The position numbers and the translations under genes are program-made. From Deinococcus aerius (GTDB lineage: Bacteria > Deinococcota > Deinococci > Deinococcales > Deinococcaceae), in the NCBI RefSeq assembly GCF_002897375.1, contig NZ_BFAG01000008.1, positions 1-64,000 on the forward strand: 64,000 bases of DNA. Direction: 5' to 3'. Under the pieces are notes generated by a model. It did no database searches and had not been told where the DNA came from. It saw only the letters and a program-made list of their open reading frames with translations. Shown here piece after piece: positions 21,166 to 31,547 of the stretch (its first letter is position 1; the number at the start of each line of letters is the position of its first letter).

Positions 21166-22230
21166 ATGAAAGCCCTCATCCCGGCGGCGGGCTTTGGCAC
21201 GCGCCTGCGCCCCCTGACCTATGCCCGGCCCAAGCCGGTGCTGCCCGTCGCCAACCTGCCTATCATCTGTCACGCCGTCCAGAGCCTCACGGCGGCGGGC
21301 ATCCGCGAGATCGGCGTCGTCGTCTCGGGCGTCACGCGGGAGGCGATTCAGGGGGCGCTGCGGGACGTCGAGGGCGCCCACATCGAGTACATCGAGCAGC
21401 CGCAGATGCTGGGGCTGGGGCATGCGGTCCGGGTCGCCCGGAGCTGGATCGGGTCGAGTGATTTCTGCGTGTACCTCGGGGACAACCTCTTTGAGAACGG
21501 CGTGGGGAGCTTCCTGACCACCTTTCATGAGACGGGGGCGGACGCCGTGATCGCCCTGGTGGAGGTCCCGGATCCCCGGGCCTTCGGGGTGGCGGTGCTG
21601 GATGAGCGCGGCCACATCACCCGCCTGCTGGAAAAGCCCCAGGCGCCGCCCTCCAACCTGGCGGTGGCAGGCGTGTACTGCTTCCGGGCGGGCATCCTCG
21701 ACCTCCTGGAGACCCTGCCGCCGGGCCCACGCGGGGAGTACGAACTCACCGACGCCGTCGCGCGGCTGATCGAGGAGGGTGGCCGGGTGGTGGGCCAGCG
21801 GGTAGCGGGCTGGTGGAAGGACACCGGGCGGCCCCATGACCTGCTCGAGGCCAACCGGCTGCTGCTCGAGCGGCTTGAGCCCTGCGTCCTCGGCGAGGTG
21901 ACGGACTCGCGGGTCTGCGGGCGGGTCGTGGTGGGTCCTGGCGCCCGGGTGCGGGGAAGCGTCATCATGGGGCCGGTCACCATCGCGGCCGGGGCCGAGA
22001 TCGAAAACGCGTACATCGGGCCCTTCACGAGCGTGGGGCGCAGCAGCGTGATCCGGAACGCCGAGGTCGAGTACAGCGTGATTGATGAGGAGGCCGAAAT
22101 CCGCGACATGAGCGTGCGGCTCCAGGAGTGCCTGATCGGGCTGGGCGCGCGCGTGATCGGCCACGGCGAGGTGCCGCGGGTCCACCGCCTGGTCTTGTCG
22201 GACACCAGCCTGCTCGAGTTCGGCTGCTGA
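21166..22230 (+). CDS. Glucose-1-phosphate thymidylyltransferase, long form
   Basis: 354 residues. N-terminal nucleotidyltransferase domain with the signature [18 protein letters not shown], the metal-binding VYLGDNLF and [16 protein letters not shown]. The C-terminal 110 residues have hexapeptide-like repeats ([20 protein letters not shown]...) forming a left-handed beta-helix, which marks the long RmlA/StrD-type group rather than the short RmlA. It makes dTDP-glucose (or a related NDP-glucose) from glucose-1-phosphate, the entry to dTDP-rhamnose and other 6-deoxy sugars. It lies 78 bases before the Wzz gene, same strand. RmlB and RmlC are not in the window. Confidence 0.9.
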   Translation: MKALIPAAGFGTRLRPLTYARPKPVLPVANLPIICHAVQSLTAAGIREIGVVVSGVTREAIQGALRDVEGAHIEYIEQPQMLGLGHAVRVARSWIGSSDFCVYLGDNLFENGVGSFLTTFHETGADAVIALVEVPDPRAFGVAVLDERGHITRLLEKPQAPPSNLAVAGVYCFRAGILDLLETLPPGPRGEYELTDAVARLIEEGGRVVGQRVAGWWKDTGRPHDLLEANRLLLERLEPCVLGEVTDSRVCGRVVVGPGARVRGSVIMGPVTIAAGAEIENAYIGPFTSVGRSSVIRNAEVEYSVIDEEAEIRDMSVRLQECLIGLGARVIGHGEVPRVHRLVLSDTSLLEFGC

Positions 22231-22308
22231 GGTTCGCCGCCCACCCCTCCCCCTCCCCGCCCGCTTTCCCGACCGTCCTCCCTGAACTTCCAGAAAGGTG
22301 CCTGCTCC

Positions 22309-23838
22309 ATGCCCTACCGCCCACCCACCCAGCTCCAGAACGACGACGTTGATGTGCCCCGCCTCGCGCTGCCCCTGCGGCGCCACGCCCTGCCGCTGCT
22401 GTCGGCGGCCCTGCTCGCGGGCGCCTTGACCTACGCCGTGACCGCGCGCCAGGCCCGGCAGTACGAGACCATGAGCAGCGTGGTCTCCGTGGGCGGCAAC
22501 GCGGACGGCGCGCTCGGCGAGGGGCTGGTCGCCGCCCCGCCCCTGCCACCGGGCACCCTCCAACAGGCCCTGCGGGACGGGGAGGTCGTCGACGACATCG
22601 CCCGGCGGGTACTTGCCAGCGACCTGCCGCCCAACCGGGCGCGCGCGCTGGCCCAGGCGGTCGAGGGGCAGCGCCGCAGCAACACCTTCTCGCTTGTGCG
22701 CGTCACCACGCCCGAGGGCACCCGCTCGGACCTGTATGAGGTCTGGGGCCAGGCCGGGGACCCCGCCTCGGCCCGGGTCCTCGTGAACGCCTCAGTGGAC
22801 GCCCTGCTCGCCTGGGACCAGGAGCGCGCCCGCGAGCGGGTGGTGCTGGCCCGCGCCAGCCTGCAAAAGCAGCTCGCGGAACTCAACCGCAACGAGCCGC
22901 CCCCCACCGCCAGCGACCTGCGCTGGGACACCTACCAGTCCACCCAGGCCCGGCTTTACCAGGCGCTGACCCGGGTGTCGCTGCTGGAGAACGCGGCGGT
23001 GGGCACCCTCCAGGTCGTCGCGCGGGCCCCCGAGCCCGCCGCCCCGGTGGCGACCAGTCCCCTGGGCCGCGCGGGGCTGGCCGCCCTGCTGACCCTGTTC
23101 GGGGCCTCGGCCGTGATCCTGCTGCTGGAGGCGTGGCGGCGCCGGGTGTACGACGCCCACAGCCTGCGCGACCTGGGGCTCCCGCTGCTGGGCCAGCTTC
23201 CCCGTCCGGCGGGCCGGGGCGGGCCGGGCGCGCTGCAAGACGGCGCCCTTCAGGACAGCCTGGGGTTCCTGCGGGTGAACGTCCTCTCCCAGCTTTCGGC
23301 GGAGGGTCCGCGCCGCCTGGTCTTCGCCAGCCCGCAGGACGGGGCGGGCAGCGGCAGCGTCGTGACGGCGCTGGCGACCAGCCTCGCGGCGGCGGGTCAG
23401 CGGGTGCTGGTTGTGGACACCCAGCCTCACCCGGGCGCCGGGGCGGCGTTGGAGGGCGGGGTGCAGCCTCTGGCCGACCATGTCGACCGGCTTTCCCTGC
23501 CCGGCACCGACCCCCTTCAGGCCCGGACGCTGGTGGGGAGCCGGGCGCCCGCCTACGACCTGACGCTGATCGCCGCCCCCCCGCTGCTGCGGCGCTCGGA
23601 CGCCCTGCTGTGGGCGCAGGGCGCGGCGGGCATCGTCCTGGTGCTTGGCCCGGGCGCCAACCGCGTGAACGAGGTCGAGCAGGTGCTTCAGAGCGCCGAA
23701 CTCGCCAAGGTCCGCGTGCTGGGCGTGGTCCTGAACGAGTTGCAGCTGGAGGACGAGGCCCAGCAGGCGGCCGGCAGCCCGCGCCCCCTGCCCGACCGCA
23801 ACCTGCGCGCCGGGGAGGCCGACCGCACACTCACCTGA
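22309..23838 (+). CDS. Wzz chain-length protein fused to a degenerate BY-kinase domain
   Basis: 509 residues. Two membrane helices (about 29-46 and 254-274) flank a periplasmic Wzz-type region, followed by a cytoplasmic domain collinear with bacterial tyrosine kinases (CpsD/Wzc type). All three nucleotide-binding motifs are altered: Walker A reads SPQDGAGSGS, with Ser348 in place of Lys; Walker A' reads VLVVDTQPHPG, with Gln372 for the second Asp; Walker B reads LTLIAAPP, with Ala422 for Asp. The usual C-terminal tyrosine cluster is absent. It probably sets glycan chain length or scaffolds export without kinase activity. It follows the nucleotidyltransferase gene in one operon and ends before a strong hairpin. 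Confidence 0.88.
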   Translation: MPYRPPTQLQNDDVDVPRLALPLRRHALPLLSAALLAGALTYAVTARQARQYETMSSVVSVGGNADGALGEGLVAAPPLPPGTLQQALRDGEVVDDIARRVLASDLPPNRARALAQAVEGQRRSNTFSLVRVTTPEGTRSDLYEVWGQAGDPASARVLVNASVDALLAWDQERARERVVLARASLQKQLAELNRNEPPPTASDLRWDTYQSTQARLYQALTRVSLLENAAVGTLQVVARAPEPAAPVATSPLGRAGLAALLTLFGASAVILLLEAWRRRVYDAHSLRDLGLPLLGQLPRPAGRGGPGALQDGALQDSLGFLRVNVLSQLSAEGPRRLVFASPQDGAGSGSVVTALATSLAAAGQRVLVVDTQPHPGAGAALEGGVQPLADHVDRLSLPGTDPLQARTLVGSRAPAYDLTLIAAPPLLRRSDALLWAQGAAGIVLVLGPGANRVNEVEQVLQSAELAKVRVLGVVLNELQLEDEAQQAAGSPRPLPDRNLRAGEADRTLT

Positions 23839-23919
23839 AGGTGCCCCGCCCTGAGGGAGCCGCGTCAAGGGATCGCTAATCGAAAGAGCACCGGAAGAGA
23901 TCAACGGACGGGTTGATGC

Positions 23920-23953
23920 GGCCGGGAGGCGCGCGACAGAATGCCTCCCGGCC
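23920..23953. terminator. Convergent terminator hairpin
   Basis: Perfect 11-bp stem GGCCGGGAGGC / GCCTCCCGGCC (23920-23930 and 23943-23953) followed on the plus strand by TTCCTCCT. It lies 81 bases after the Wzz stop and 31 bases beyond the stop of the minus-strand receiver gene, so it can serve both. Confidence 0.65.
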
Positions 23954-23984
23954 TTCCTCCTGCTGGGCGCGCCGGAGGAAGGCG

Positions 23985-24407
23985 TCAGACGGAGAAGGTC
24001 AGGGTGAGCCAGCGGCGGCCCAACCGGTCGACGGCCTCGACCAGTTGGTCGAAGCGGCCCGGCTTGAGGACGTAGTCGTCGGCGCCCGCCGCGGTGCAGG
24101 CGTCCCGGTCGGAGACCTCGTTGGACGTGGTGAAGACCACCACCGGGACGTGGCGCAGCGTCGCGTCCCCCTTCACGGCCCGCAGCACCTCGTGCCCGCT
24201 GACGCGCGGCATGTTGAGGTCGAGCAGCACCAGGTCCGGCTGGCGGCTCCCCCCCCCGCGCAACAGGTCCAGCGCCTCCTGCCCGTCGCGGGCCACGGTC
24301 ACCTCGCAGCGCACCTCGCTCTCGTCCAGCGCCGCGCGTGCCAGCTCCACGTCGTGTTCGTTGTCCTCGACCAGCAGGAGGTGTTTGGGGAAGGCGGGGG
24401 GCGTCAA
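23985..24407 (-). CDS. Single-domain response regulator (Rcp1-like)
   Basis: About 140 residues from a TTG start at 24407 (SD AAAGGA); an upstream extension to 24479 has no homology. It is a lone receiver domain: acidic pocket VEDNEHD, phospho-acceptor Asp63 in LLDLNMPR, the switch Thr in FTTSNE and the Lys in LKPG. It has no output domain. The LLDLNMPR..G.EVL block and the length match the Rcp1 group that partners phytochrome-type kinases. It may be phosphorylated by the kinase at 25373-28228. It is one of four such proteins within 10 kb. Confidence 0.88.
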   Translation of the reverse strand: MTPPAFPKHLLLVEDNEHDVELARAALDESEVRCEVTVARDGQEALDLLRGGGSRQPDLVLLDLNMPRVSGHEVLRAVKGDATLRHVPVVVFTTSNEVSDRDACTAAGADDYVLKPGRFDQLVEAVDRLGRRWLTLTFSV

Positions 24408-24597
24408 GGAGGTCCTTTCCGAACACCAGTGACGAGAGGGCAGGGCCGCCGGCCAGCCGTGGTGTGCTGTCCCCAGCATAGCTAAGCTCTGTGTGAGGGA
24501 ACATAGACTTTTGGCTTAACGCCCTCCCCTTGCATCCATCCCGGTGGCGGTCATCATGCCCCGCCTGGGGCCGTTGGATTCCCCCGGGCCGCGCGGG

Positions 24598-25044
24598 TCA
24601 GTGGGGCAGCTCGCTCCCCGCCCAGAACTGCACGAAGCCCCGAATATCGGCGCAGAACTCGCCGAAATCCCCCGATTTCAGCAGGTAGGCGTTGGCGCGG
24701 CGGGCATACGCCTCGCGGACATCCTCCCGGCTGCCCGAGGTCGTGAGCATCACCACGGGGATGGGGCGCAGCCGCGCGTCGCTTTTGAGCGTGCTCAGCA
24801 CCTCGAACCCGTTGAGCCCCGGCATGTTCACGTCGAGCAGCACCACGTCGGGGAGTGCCGCGTTCGCCTGACCCAGCGCCTGGAGTGCCGCCCCGCCACT
24901 CCGGTACGAGGTGAGGCCGACCTGCTCGCCCAGCGCGGCGAAGGCCTCCCGGGCGAGCAGCAGGTCCGCGAGATTGTCATCGATCAGCAGAACCTGGAGT
25001 GGGCGGCGCGCGGTGCCGGAGAGCGTGGGTGGAGGCGGGAGCAT
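24598..25044 (-). CDS. Single-domain response regulator
   Basis: 148 residues from the ATG at 25044; a GTG at 25065 is possible but the -10-like TACCCT lies seven bases before the ATG. A lone receiver: LLIDDNLAD, phospho-acceptor Asp71 in LLDVNMPGLNG, MLTTSGSRED and LLKSGDF. The Lys of LKSG is present, but the usual Pro after it is Ser. It has no output domain. It is transcribed divergently from the large histidine kinase gene at 25373, the likeliest partner. Confidence 0.88.
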   Translation of the reverse strand: MLPPPPTLSGTARRPLQVLLIDDNLADLLLAREAFAALGEQVGLTSYRSGGAALQALGQANAALPDVVLLDVNMPGLNGFEVLSTLKSDARLRPIPVVMLTTSGSREDVREAYARRANAYLLKSGDFGEFCADIRGFVQFWAGSELPH

Positions 25045-25372
25045 CGGGCGTAGGGTACGCCCCACACCCTGGCAAAAAGATCACGCCCGGGGTATTTGAC
25101 GCTTCCTGCTCGGGACCCGCGAGCGGGATGACCTCCCGGTCCCGGTGGGGCGAACGACAGGGCACCCACGCGCCTCCCATGGAGTGCCCGGCCCGGGTGG
25201 CTCGTGCCCCAGGCTGTCCGGCACCCCTGCACTCTGGCACCAGCTTCCCGCGTTCGTGATGAGGGGAGCAGGAAGTGGGTCGTCTCTTTAAGCTTTCCTT
25301 TATGTGAAGTCAAGCCGACCTTTACCCGCGCCCAGCTCTTTAAGATGCGGGTGGAAGCCCACCTCCCACCCC
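25045..25372. promoter_or_regulatory. Divergent control region with palindrome over a -10 box
   Basis: 328 bases between the receiver gene (-) and the large kinase gene (+). A perfect 7-bp inverted repeat GGGCGTA-GGG-TACGCCC (25046-25062) covers the minus-strand -10-like TACCCT (25052-25057), which lies seven bases before the receiver ATG. This looks like an operator on a leaderless promoter; the -35 is poor. Nothing else was recognised. Confidence 0.45.
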
Positions 25373-28228
25373 ATGACGATCCCCGGACTCACCCTCAATC
25401 CCGATCTCCTCCACCTGCTCGATGGTCTGGCCGACCCCTTCTTCGTGGTGGACGGCGAGTGGCGCTACACGTACGTCAACGCCCACGCGGCGGGCATCAT
25501 GGGCGTGACGCCGCAGGACCTGCTGGGCAAGGTCCTGTGGGACTGCTTTCCCGAGGCGCGGGGCACCCGCCTGGACGAGGAATACCGCCGGGTGATGGCG
25601 ACCCGCGAGGCGCGGCACTTCGACCTGTACTACCCCGCCCCGCCCATGTGGCTTGAGGTCAGGGCCTCTCCCCACGGTGAGGGGATCGCGGTGCATTTCC
25701 GGGACATCAGCGGGCGCAGGTTGGCCGACGAGCGCCGCGAGGCGCTGCTGGCGGCGACGCTCGACCTCGCCAAGGCCTCCACCGAGGGCGAGGTGGCGGA
25801 GGCGGCCCTCCTCGCGGGCCTCCCGGTCCTCGGCGCCTACGGCGGGACAATCCTGCGGCTCACCGAGGGGGGGAGCGCCCTGGAGGTCGTGCATACCCGC
25901 GGCTACGATGACGAGCGCAGCCGCACCTGGCACCGCTTCCCGATGAACACCCCGCTGCCCGCCATCGACGCGGTTCACACCCTGCAGGCGGTGTTCGTGC
26001 GCGAGGGGGAGCTGCTCGCCCGCTACCCGGCTCTGGAGCAGCACAGGTCCGCCCGGACCCGCGCCCTCGCCGCCCTGCCCCTCGTCGTGGAGGGCCGGGC
26101 GCTGGGCGCCCTCACGCTGAGCTTCGACACCGACCGCACCTTCGGGGGGGCGGAACGCGGCTTCGCCATGTCCCTCGCCGGGCAGCTCGCGCAGGCGCTG
26201 GGCCGGGCGCGCCTGCAGGAGACTCAGGCGCGCTCCGCCCGGCAACTCCGGGACCTCGCGGGGGCCGCGCTGAGCATCAACGCGGCCCGCACACTGGAGG
26301 GGGCGCTGCGCGTGATCACCGAGCAGGCCCGCACCCTGGTCGGCGCCCACCAGGCGGTCGTGAGCCTGAGTGTGGGGGACAACTGGGCGCAGGCCATCAA
26401 CGCGGTGTCCCTGAGTGACAAGTACGCGGCGTGGCGCGAGTACGAGGGCACTCCTGACGGCAGCGGAATCTACGCCCTGGTGTGCCGTCTGAACGCCCCG
26501 CTGCGGCTGACCCAGGCCGAGCTGGAGGCGCATCCCGACTACAAGGGGTTCGGCGCCCACGCGGGCAAGCACCCGCCCATGCGCGGCTGGCTGGCGGTGC
26601 CCCTGGTGGGCCGGGGCGGCCAGAACATCGGCCTGATCCAGCTCAGCGACAAATTCGAGGGCGACTTCACGGCCGAGGACGAGAGCGTGCTGGTGCAGCT
26701 CGCGCAGCTCGCGGCGGGCAGCGTGGAAAACGCCCGCGCGGCGCAGACCGTCCGGGACAGCGAGGCCCGCTACCGCTCGCTGGTCGAGGCCACCAGCCAG
26801 ATGGTGTGGAGTACGCCCCCCAGCGGCGAGTTCGAGGGCGACCAGCCCGCGTGGCGGGCCTTTACCGGGCAGACCATCGCGGAGTTGCAGGGCCGGGGCT
26901 GGCTGGGGGCGGTGCACCCCGAGGACCGTGACCGGGTCCTGCGCGAGTGGACGCGGGCCTACGCCGCCAAGACCCTGTATCAGGTCGAGTACCGCCTGCG
27001 CCGCGCGGACGGCGAGTACCGGCACGTGCTCGTGCGGGTCGTGCCGGTCAAGGGGGAAGGCGGCGAGGTGCGGGAGTGGGTGGGCACCCACACCGACATC
27101 ACCGAGCGCAAGGCGGCGCAGGCGGCCCTGGAGGGGCGCGACGCGGAGCTGCGGACCATGATCGACGCCATCCCGCAACTCGCCTGGATGGCCGACCCGG
27201 GGGGCTGGATCTACTGGTATAACCAGCGCTGGTACGACTACACCGGCACGACCTTCGAGCAGATGCAGGGCTGGGGCTGGCGGGACGTGCATCACCCCGA
27301 ACACATCGACCGGGTGATCGAGTACGTCTCCGAGAAGTGGGCGGCGGGCCAGCCCTGGGAGGGCACCTTCCTGCTGCGGAGCCGGGACGGGGAGTACCGC
27401 TGGTTCCTGACCCGCGCCATTCCCCTGCGGGACGAGCGCGGCGAACTCGTGCGGTGGTTCGGCACGAACACCGACATCACCGAGGAGCGTCACCTGAACG
27501 AGACGCTGGAGGCGCGGGTGGCCGAGCGCACCGAGCAGCTCGTGCGGAGTAACCGCGAGCTGGAGCAGTTCGCCTATGTCGCCTCGCACGACCTCAAGGC
27601 CCCCCTGCGGACCGTGGCGAGCTACGTGCAACTGCTCCAGCGCAAGTACCGCGGACAGCTCGACGACCAGGCCGACCGGTACATCGCCTTTACGGTGGAC
27701 GCCGTCGAGCGCATGAACGTCCTGATCGACGATGTCCTCGCCTACTCGCGGGTGGGGCGCGAGACGCGGGTGGCGAATGTGGACACCGGGCGGGTGCTGC
27801 GCGAGGTGCTGGAGAACCTGGAGGACGCCCTGCGGGGTGCGCGCGTGACGTGCGGCGACCTCCCCGATGTCCATGCTGACGAGACCCAACTGCGCCAGGT
27901 GCTGCAAAACCTGATCGGGAACGCGGTCAAGTTTCAGCCCGCGGGCCGCACGCCGGAGGTGGACCTGAGTGCCGAGGTGCAGGGTAACGCGGTCCACTTC
28001 ACGCTGCGGGACAACGGCATCGGGATCGCGCCGCAGCACTTCGAGCGCATCTTCGGGGTGTTTCAACGCCTGCACAGACGCGAGGAATTCAACGGGACCG
28101 GCGTTGGCCTCGCCATCGTGAAAAAGATCGTGGAGGAGCATGGCGGGCGCATCTGGGTGGAGTCGCGGGAGGGGGTCGGCACGACCTTCCACTTCACCTT
28201 CCCCGCCGCGGGAACGGAGCAGGCATGA
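25373..28228 (+). CDS. Multi-sensor histidine kinase (PAS-GAF-GAF-PAS-PAS-HisKA-HATPase)
   Basis: 951 residues from the ATG at 25373 (the frame opens earlier at a GTG, 25304, without homology). Order: PAS (about 10-110), GAF (about 125-270), GAF (about 285-440), PAS (about 470-585), PAS with PAC (about 595-715), HisKA with phospho-acceptor His739 in FAYVASHDLKAPLRT, and HATPase with N box NLIGNAVKF, G1 DNGIGIA and G2 GTGVGLAIVKKI. No transmembrane segment is seen, so it is cytoplasmic. The DHp type is that of phytochrome-like kinases, but no PHY domain or bilin Cys was recognised. It overlaps the receiver gene downstream by ATGA, its probable cognate partner. Confidence 0.93.
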   Translation: MTIPGLTLNPDLLHLLDGLADPFFVVDGEWRYTYVNAHAAGIMGVTPQDLLGKVLWDCFPEARGTRLDEEYRRVMATREARHFDLYYPAPPMWLEVRASPHGEGIAVHFRDISGRRLADERREALLAATLDLAKASTEGEVAEAALLAGLPVLGAYGGTILRLTEGGSALEVVHTRGYDDERSRTWHRFPMNTPLPAIDAVHTLQAVFVREGELLARYPALEQHRSARTRALAALPLVVEGRALGALTLSFDTDRTFGGAERGFAMSLAGQLAQALGRARLQETQARSARQLRDLAGAALSINAARTLEGALRVITEQARTLVGAHQAVVSLSVGDNWAQAINAVSLSDKYAAWREYEGTPDGSGIYALVCRLNAPLRLTQAELEAHPDYKGFGAHAGKHPPMRGWLAVPLVGRGGQNIGLIQLSDKFEGDFTAEDESVLVQLAQLAAGSVENARAAQTVRDSEARYRSLVEATSQMVWSTPPSGEFEGDQPAWRAFTGQTIAELQGRGWLGAVHPEDRDRVLREWTRAYAAKTLYQVEYRLRRADGEYRHVLVRVVPVKGEGGEVREWVGTHTDITERKAAQAALEGRDAELRTMIDAIPQLAWMADPGGWIYWYNQRWYDYTGTTFEQMQGWGWRDVHHPEHIDRVIEYVSEKWAAGQPWEGTFLLRSRDGEYRWFLTRAIPLRDERGELVRWFGTNTDITEERHLNETLEARVAERTEQLVRSNRELEQFAYVASHDLKAPLRTVASYVQLLQRKYRGQLDDQADRYIAFTVDAVERMNVLIDDVLAYSRVGRETRVANVDTGRVLREVLENLEDALRGARVTCGDLPDVHADETQLRQVLQNLIGNAVKFQPAGRTPEVDLSAEVQGNAVHFTLRDNGIGIAPQHFERIFGVFQRLHRREEFNGTGVGLAIVKKIVEEHGGRIWVESREGVGTTFHFTFPAAGTEQA

Positions 28229-28665
28229 CGCGGGCGTTTTCACGGGGGCTGGACGTTCTGCTGGTGGAGGACAACCCCGCCGACATCGTGCTGACCGAGG
28301 AGGCGTTCGCGCTGGGGGCCTCACCGTCGACCCTGCGCTCGGCCTCCGACGGCGAGGAAGCCCTCACGGTGCTGCGTGGCCCGGCGGGGGAACTGCCCGA
28401 CCTGATCCTGATGGATGTCAACATGCCCCGCCTGGGGGGACTGGAGACGCTCGCGCAGCTCAAGGCCGACCCGGACCTGCGGCACATCCCGGTCGTGATG
28501 CTCACCACGTCGAGCGACCCGCGCGACATCGACCAGGCCTACGCCCTGGGCGCGAACGCCTTCGTCACCAAACCGGTGAACCTGCCGGACTTCTTGCAGG
28601 TCGTGGAGCAGCTCCTGTCGTTCTGGTCGTCGCTCGCCACGCTGCCCAGCCGGAGGATGCGGTGA
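28225..28665 (+). CDS. Single-domain response regulator (Rcp1-like)
   Basis: 146 residues, ATG overlapping the kinase TGA (ATGA). Receiver motifs: LLVEDNPAD, Asp64 in LILMDVNMPRLGG, MLTTSSDPRD and VTKPVN, all catalytic positions intact. No DNA-binding or enzymatic output. The overlap with the kinase gene makes it the direct phosphotransfer partner of that protein; the target beyond is unknown. Confidence 0.93.
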   Translation: MTRAFSRGLDVLLVEDNPADIVLTEEAFALGASPSTLRSASDGEEALTVLRGPAGELPDLILMDVNMPRLGGLETLAQLKADPDLRHIPVVMLTTSSDPRDIDQAYALGANAFVTKPVNLPDFLQVVEQLLSFWSSLATLPSRRMR

Positions 28666-28772
28666 CGGCGCCCAGGGGCGGACGTGACAGGGTGGAGTGA
28701 GGTCCCGGGGACCGGCCTGCTGGTATGGAGAGAAACAAGCCGCGCGAGGACGGTTCCAGAACTGACCCCAAC

Positions 28773-28812
28773 AAAAGGCACCCGCCCGACCCCTCGGGGA
28801 GCCGGGCGGGTG
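28773..28812 (-). terminator. Rho-independent terminator of the UDP-galactopyranose mutase gene
   Basis: Perfect 10-bp stem CACCCGCCCG / CGGGCGGGTG (28779-28788 and 28803-28812) with an inner CCCC/GGGG pairing. On the minus strand it is followed by CCTTTTG. It begins 14 bases after the mutase stop at 28827. Confidence 0.8.
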
Positions 28813-28826
28813 GCAGAGGGGCCGAC

Positions 28827-29997
<1,171 letters not shown>

Positions 29998-30005
<8 letters not shown>

Positions 30006-31197
30006 CGGCCACTCCGGCCAGCACCACGGCGGTGCGCTCCGCCGCCGCCCGCTCGATCAGGGCGCTCATATCCGCCCAGGTACGGTCCCAGGACAGGGTG
30101 GACAGGTAGCGGTCGGCCCGTTCCCGCCGGGCCTCGCCTGCTGGCGTGCCGCGCTCGGCCAGCGCGGCGGCACAGGCAGCCTCGAAGGCGTCCACCCCGT
30201 CCGCGATCCGGGCGAGGTCCCGCTCCCCGTAGGGCCGGATCACGTCCCGGATGCCGGTGGACACCACGGGAACACCCGCCGCGAGGTACTCGGGGGTCTT
30301 GGTGGGACTGATGAACTCGGTGGCGGAATTGCGGGCGAAGGGCAGCAGGGCGACATCCCAGTGAGCCAGGTACGACGGCAACTCCGCGTAGCTCTTCATG
30401 CCCAGGTAGTGCAGATTCTCCCCCCGCGGCAACTCCGCCGGGTCGATCTTCACCACCGGCCCCAGCAGCACGAACTGCCACTCCGGGCGCCGCCGGGCCA
30501 GCTCTCCCACCAGCTCGATATCGAAGCGCTCGTCGATCACCCCGTAGAAACCCAATCGGGGGTGGGGCAGGTGCTGCTGGTCGGCGGGGTCGGGGAGGCC
30601 GTTTCTCGCCCGGGCGAAGTGGCCCACATCGACGCTGGAGGGGAAGGGATGGACGTTGTGGTGCTGGCGGCACTTGGCCTCGTACAGCCGGTGGCCCCCC
30701 GTGAACACCACGTCCGCCTGCCGGAACAGCGCGTCCTCGCAGCGGCGCAGTTCGGGCGGCGCCCCCTTGAAGTTCGCCAGCTCGTCCATGCAGTCGTAGA
30801 TCGTCACGCGCGGCGTCAGGCCCGCCGTGACGGGCAGCTCCATCGGGGAGTAGACCCACAGGTCGTACTCCTCCAGGCCCTCGGCCGCCACGAAGTCCTC
30901 CAGCAGGCGGGCGATGGCGGCCTGCCGCTCCTCCAGCGTGCGGCTCTCGGCGGGCGCGGTGAGCATGGACGTGACGACGGTGACCCCGCACGGCTCCCGG
31001 CGCACGGCTAGGCTGTCCGGCCCCTCGGAGAAGATGGGCTCCTCGATGTAGTACACCCGCCGGGTACGGGCCGCGCGGGTCATCAGGTGCTGGGGGCGCT
31101 GGAACACGAAATCCCAGCGCAGGTGGGAAATGACCAGCAGCGCGGGGGTGGAGGCCGGGCGGTTCAGAGGCAGACGGCCTTCGAAAGAATTGAGCAT
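29998..31197 (-). CDS. Glycosyltransferase linked to UDP-galactopyranose mutase
   Basis: 399 residues from the ATG at 31197 (SD AGGGAGGGACG); an upstream GTG-type extension is unsupported. The N-terminus VISHLRWDFVFQRPQHLMTRAA with YYIEEP is typical of a GT1-like family found in exopolysaccharide clusters. The donor half has the PTKTPEYLAAGVPVVSTGIRDV block in place of the usual E-x7-E. It is translationally coupled to glf, so it may use or direct UDP-galactofuranose; the specificity is inferred, not seen. Confidence 0.85.
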
Positions 31198-31547
31198 GTC
31201 GTCCCTCCCTGGGGGATCAGGGGCGCGGCCGGTGTCGGGAAAAAGCCCACCGCCGCAGCCATAAGCGGAAGTCAAAAACACTCAAGTGAGAACGCCGCGC
31301 CAGCAGCTCGCCGGTTCCCCCTCTGGCGGCACTTGCACGGTTCCGGGAACGCCCGGAGTCTAGCGTCCCTCCCCCCGGGCCGTTCTGAACGGAGCAGAGC
31401 GATCTTGGAGGAAACCTTTATTTATATGTCTAGACCGAAGGTGGGGTGCGGCGAGGAGGAAATTGGCCTAGACAAGGCCCGGGGGAGGGGGAAAGCCCCC
31501 CTCCCCCGTCCGGGAACCCGGGCCCACGCTCTCTAGAATGCCTCCCG
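31198..31547. other. Divergent intergenic region with hairpin and leaderless-type -10
   Basis: 350 bases between the glycosyltransferase (-) and the CHASE3 kinase (+). It contains a very strong GC hairpin (31481-31507) and a -10 TAGAAT at 31534-31539, eight bases before the kinase ATG, suggesting a leaderless or near-leaderless mRNA. A 36-codon frame starting at 31426 after GGAGG is possible but unsupported by homology. Confidence 0.5.
31481..31507. terminator. GGGGGAGGGGG hairpin upstream of the CHASE3 kinase
   Basis: Perfect 11-bp stem, GGGGGAGGGGG (31481-31491) with its complement at 31497-31507, 5-base loop. Without a T-run it may insulate the following promoter from readthrough. Confidence 0.45.

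Noticed and set aside
22792..24504. 570-codon minus-strand frame over the Wzz gene
   Set aside because: Shadow of the Wzz gene and of a receiver gene in another frame.
25340..28324. 994-codon open frame antisense to the large histidine kinase
   Set aside because: Pure codon-composition shadow of a GC-rich gene; the plus strand has complete kinase motifs, the antisense product is repetitive His/Val/Gly/Leu without a domain.
31426..31536. 36-codon ORF after GGAGG upstream of the CHASE3 kinase
   Set aside because: No homology, low-complexity residues, and it is interrupted by a strong hairpin; not enough to call a gene.
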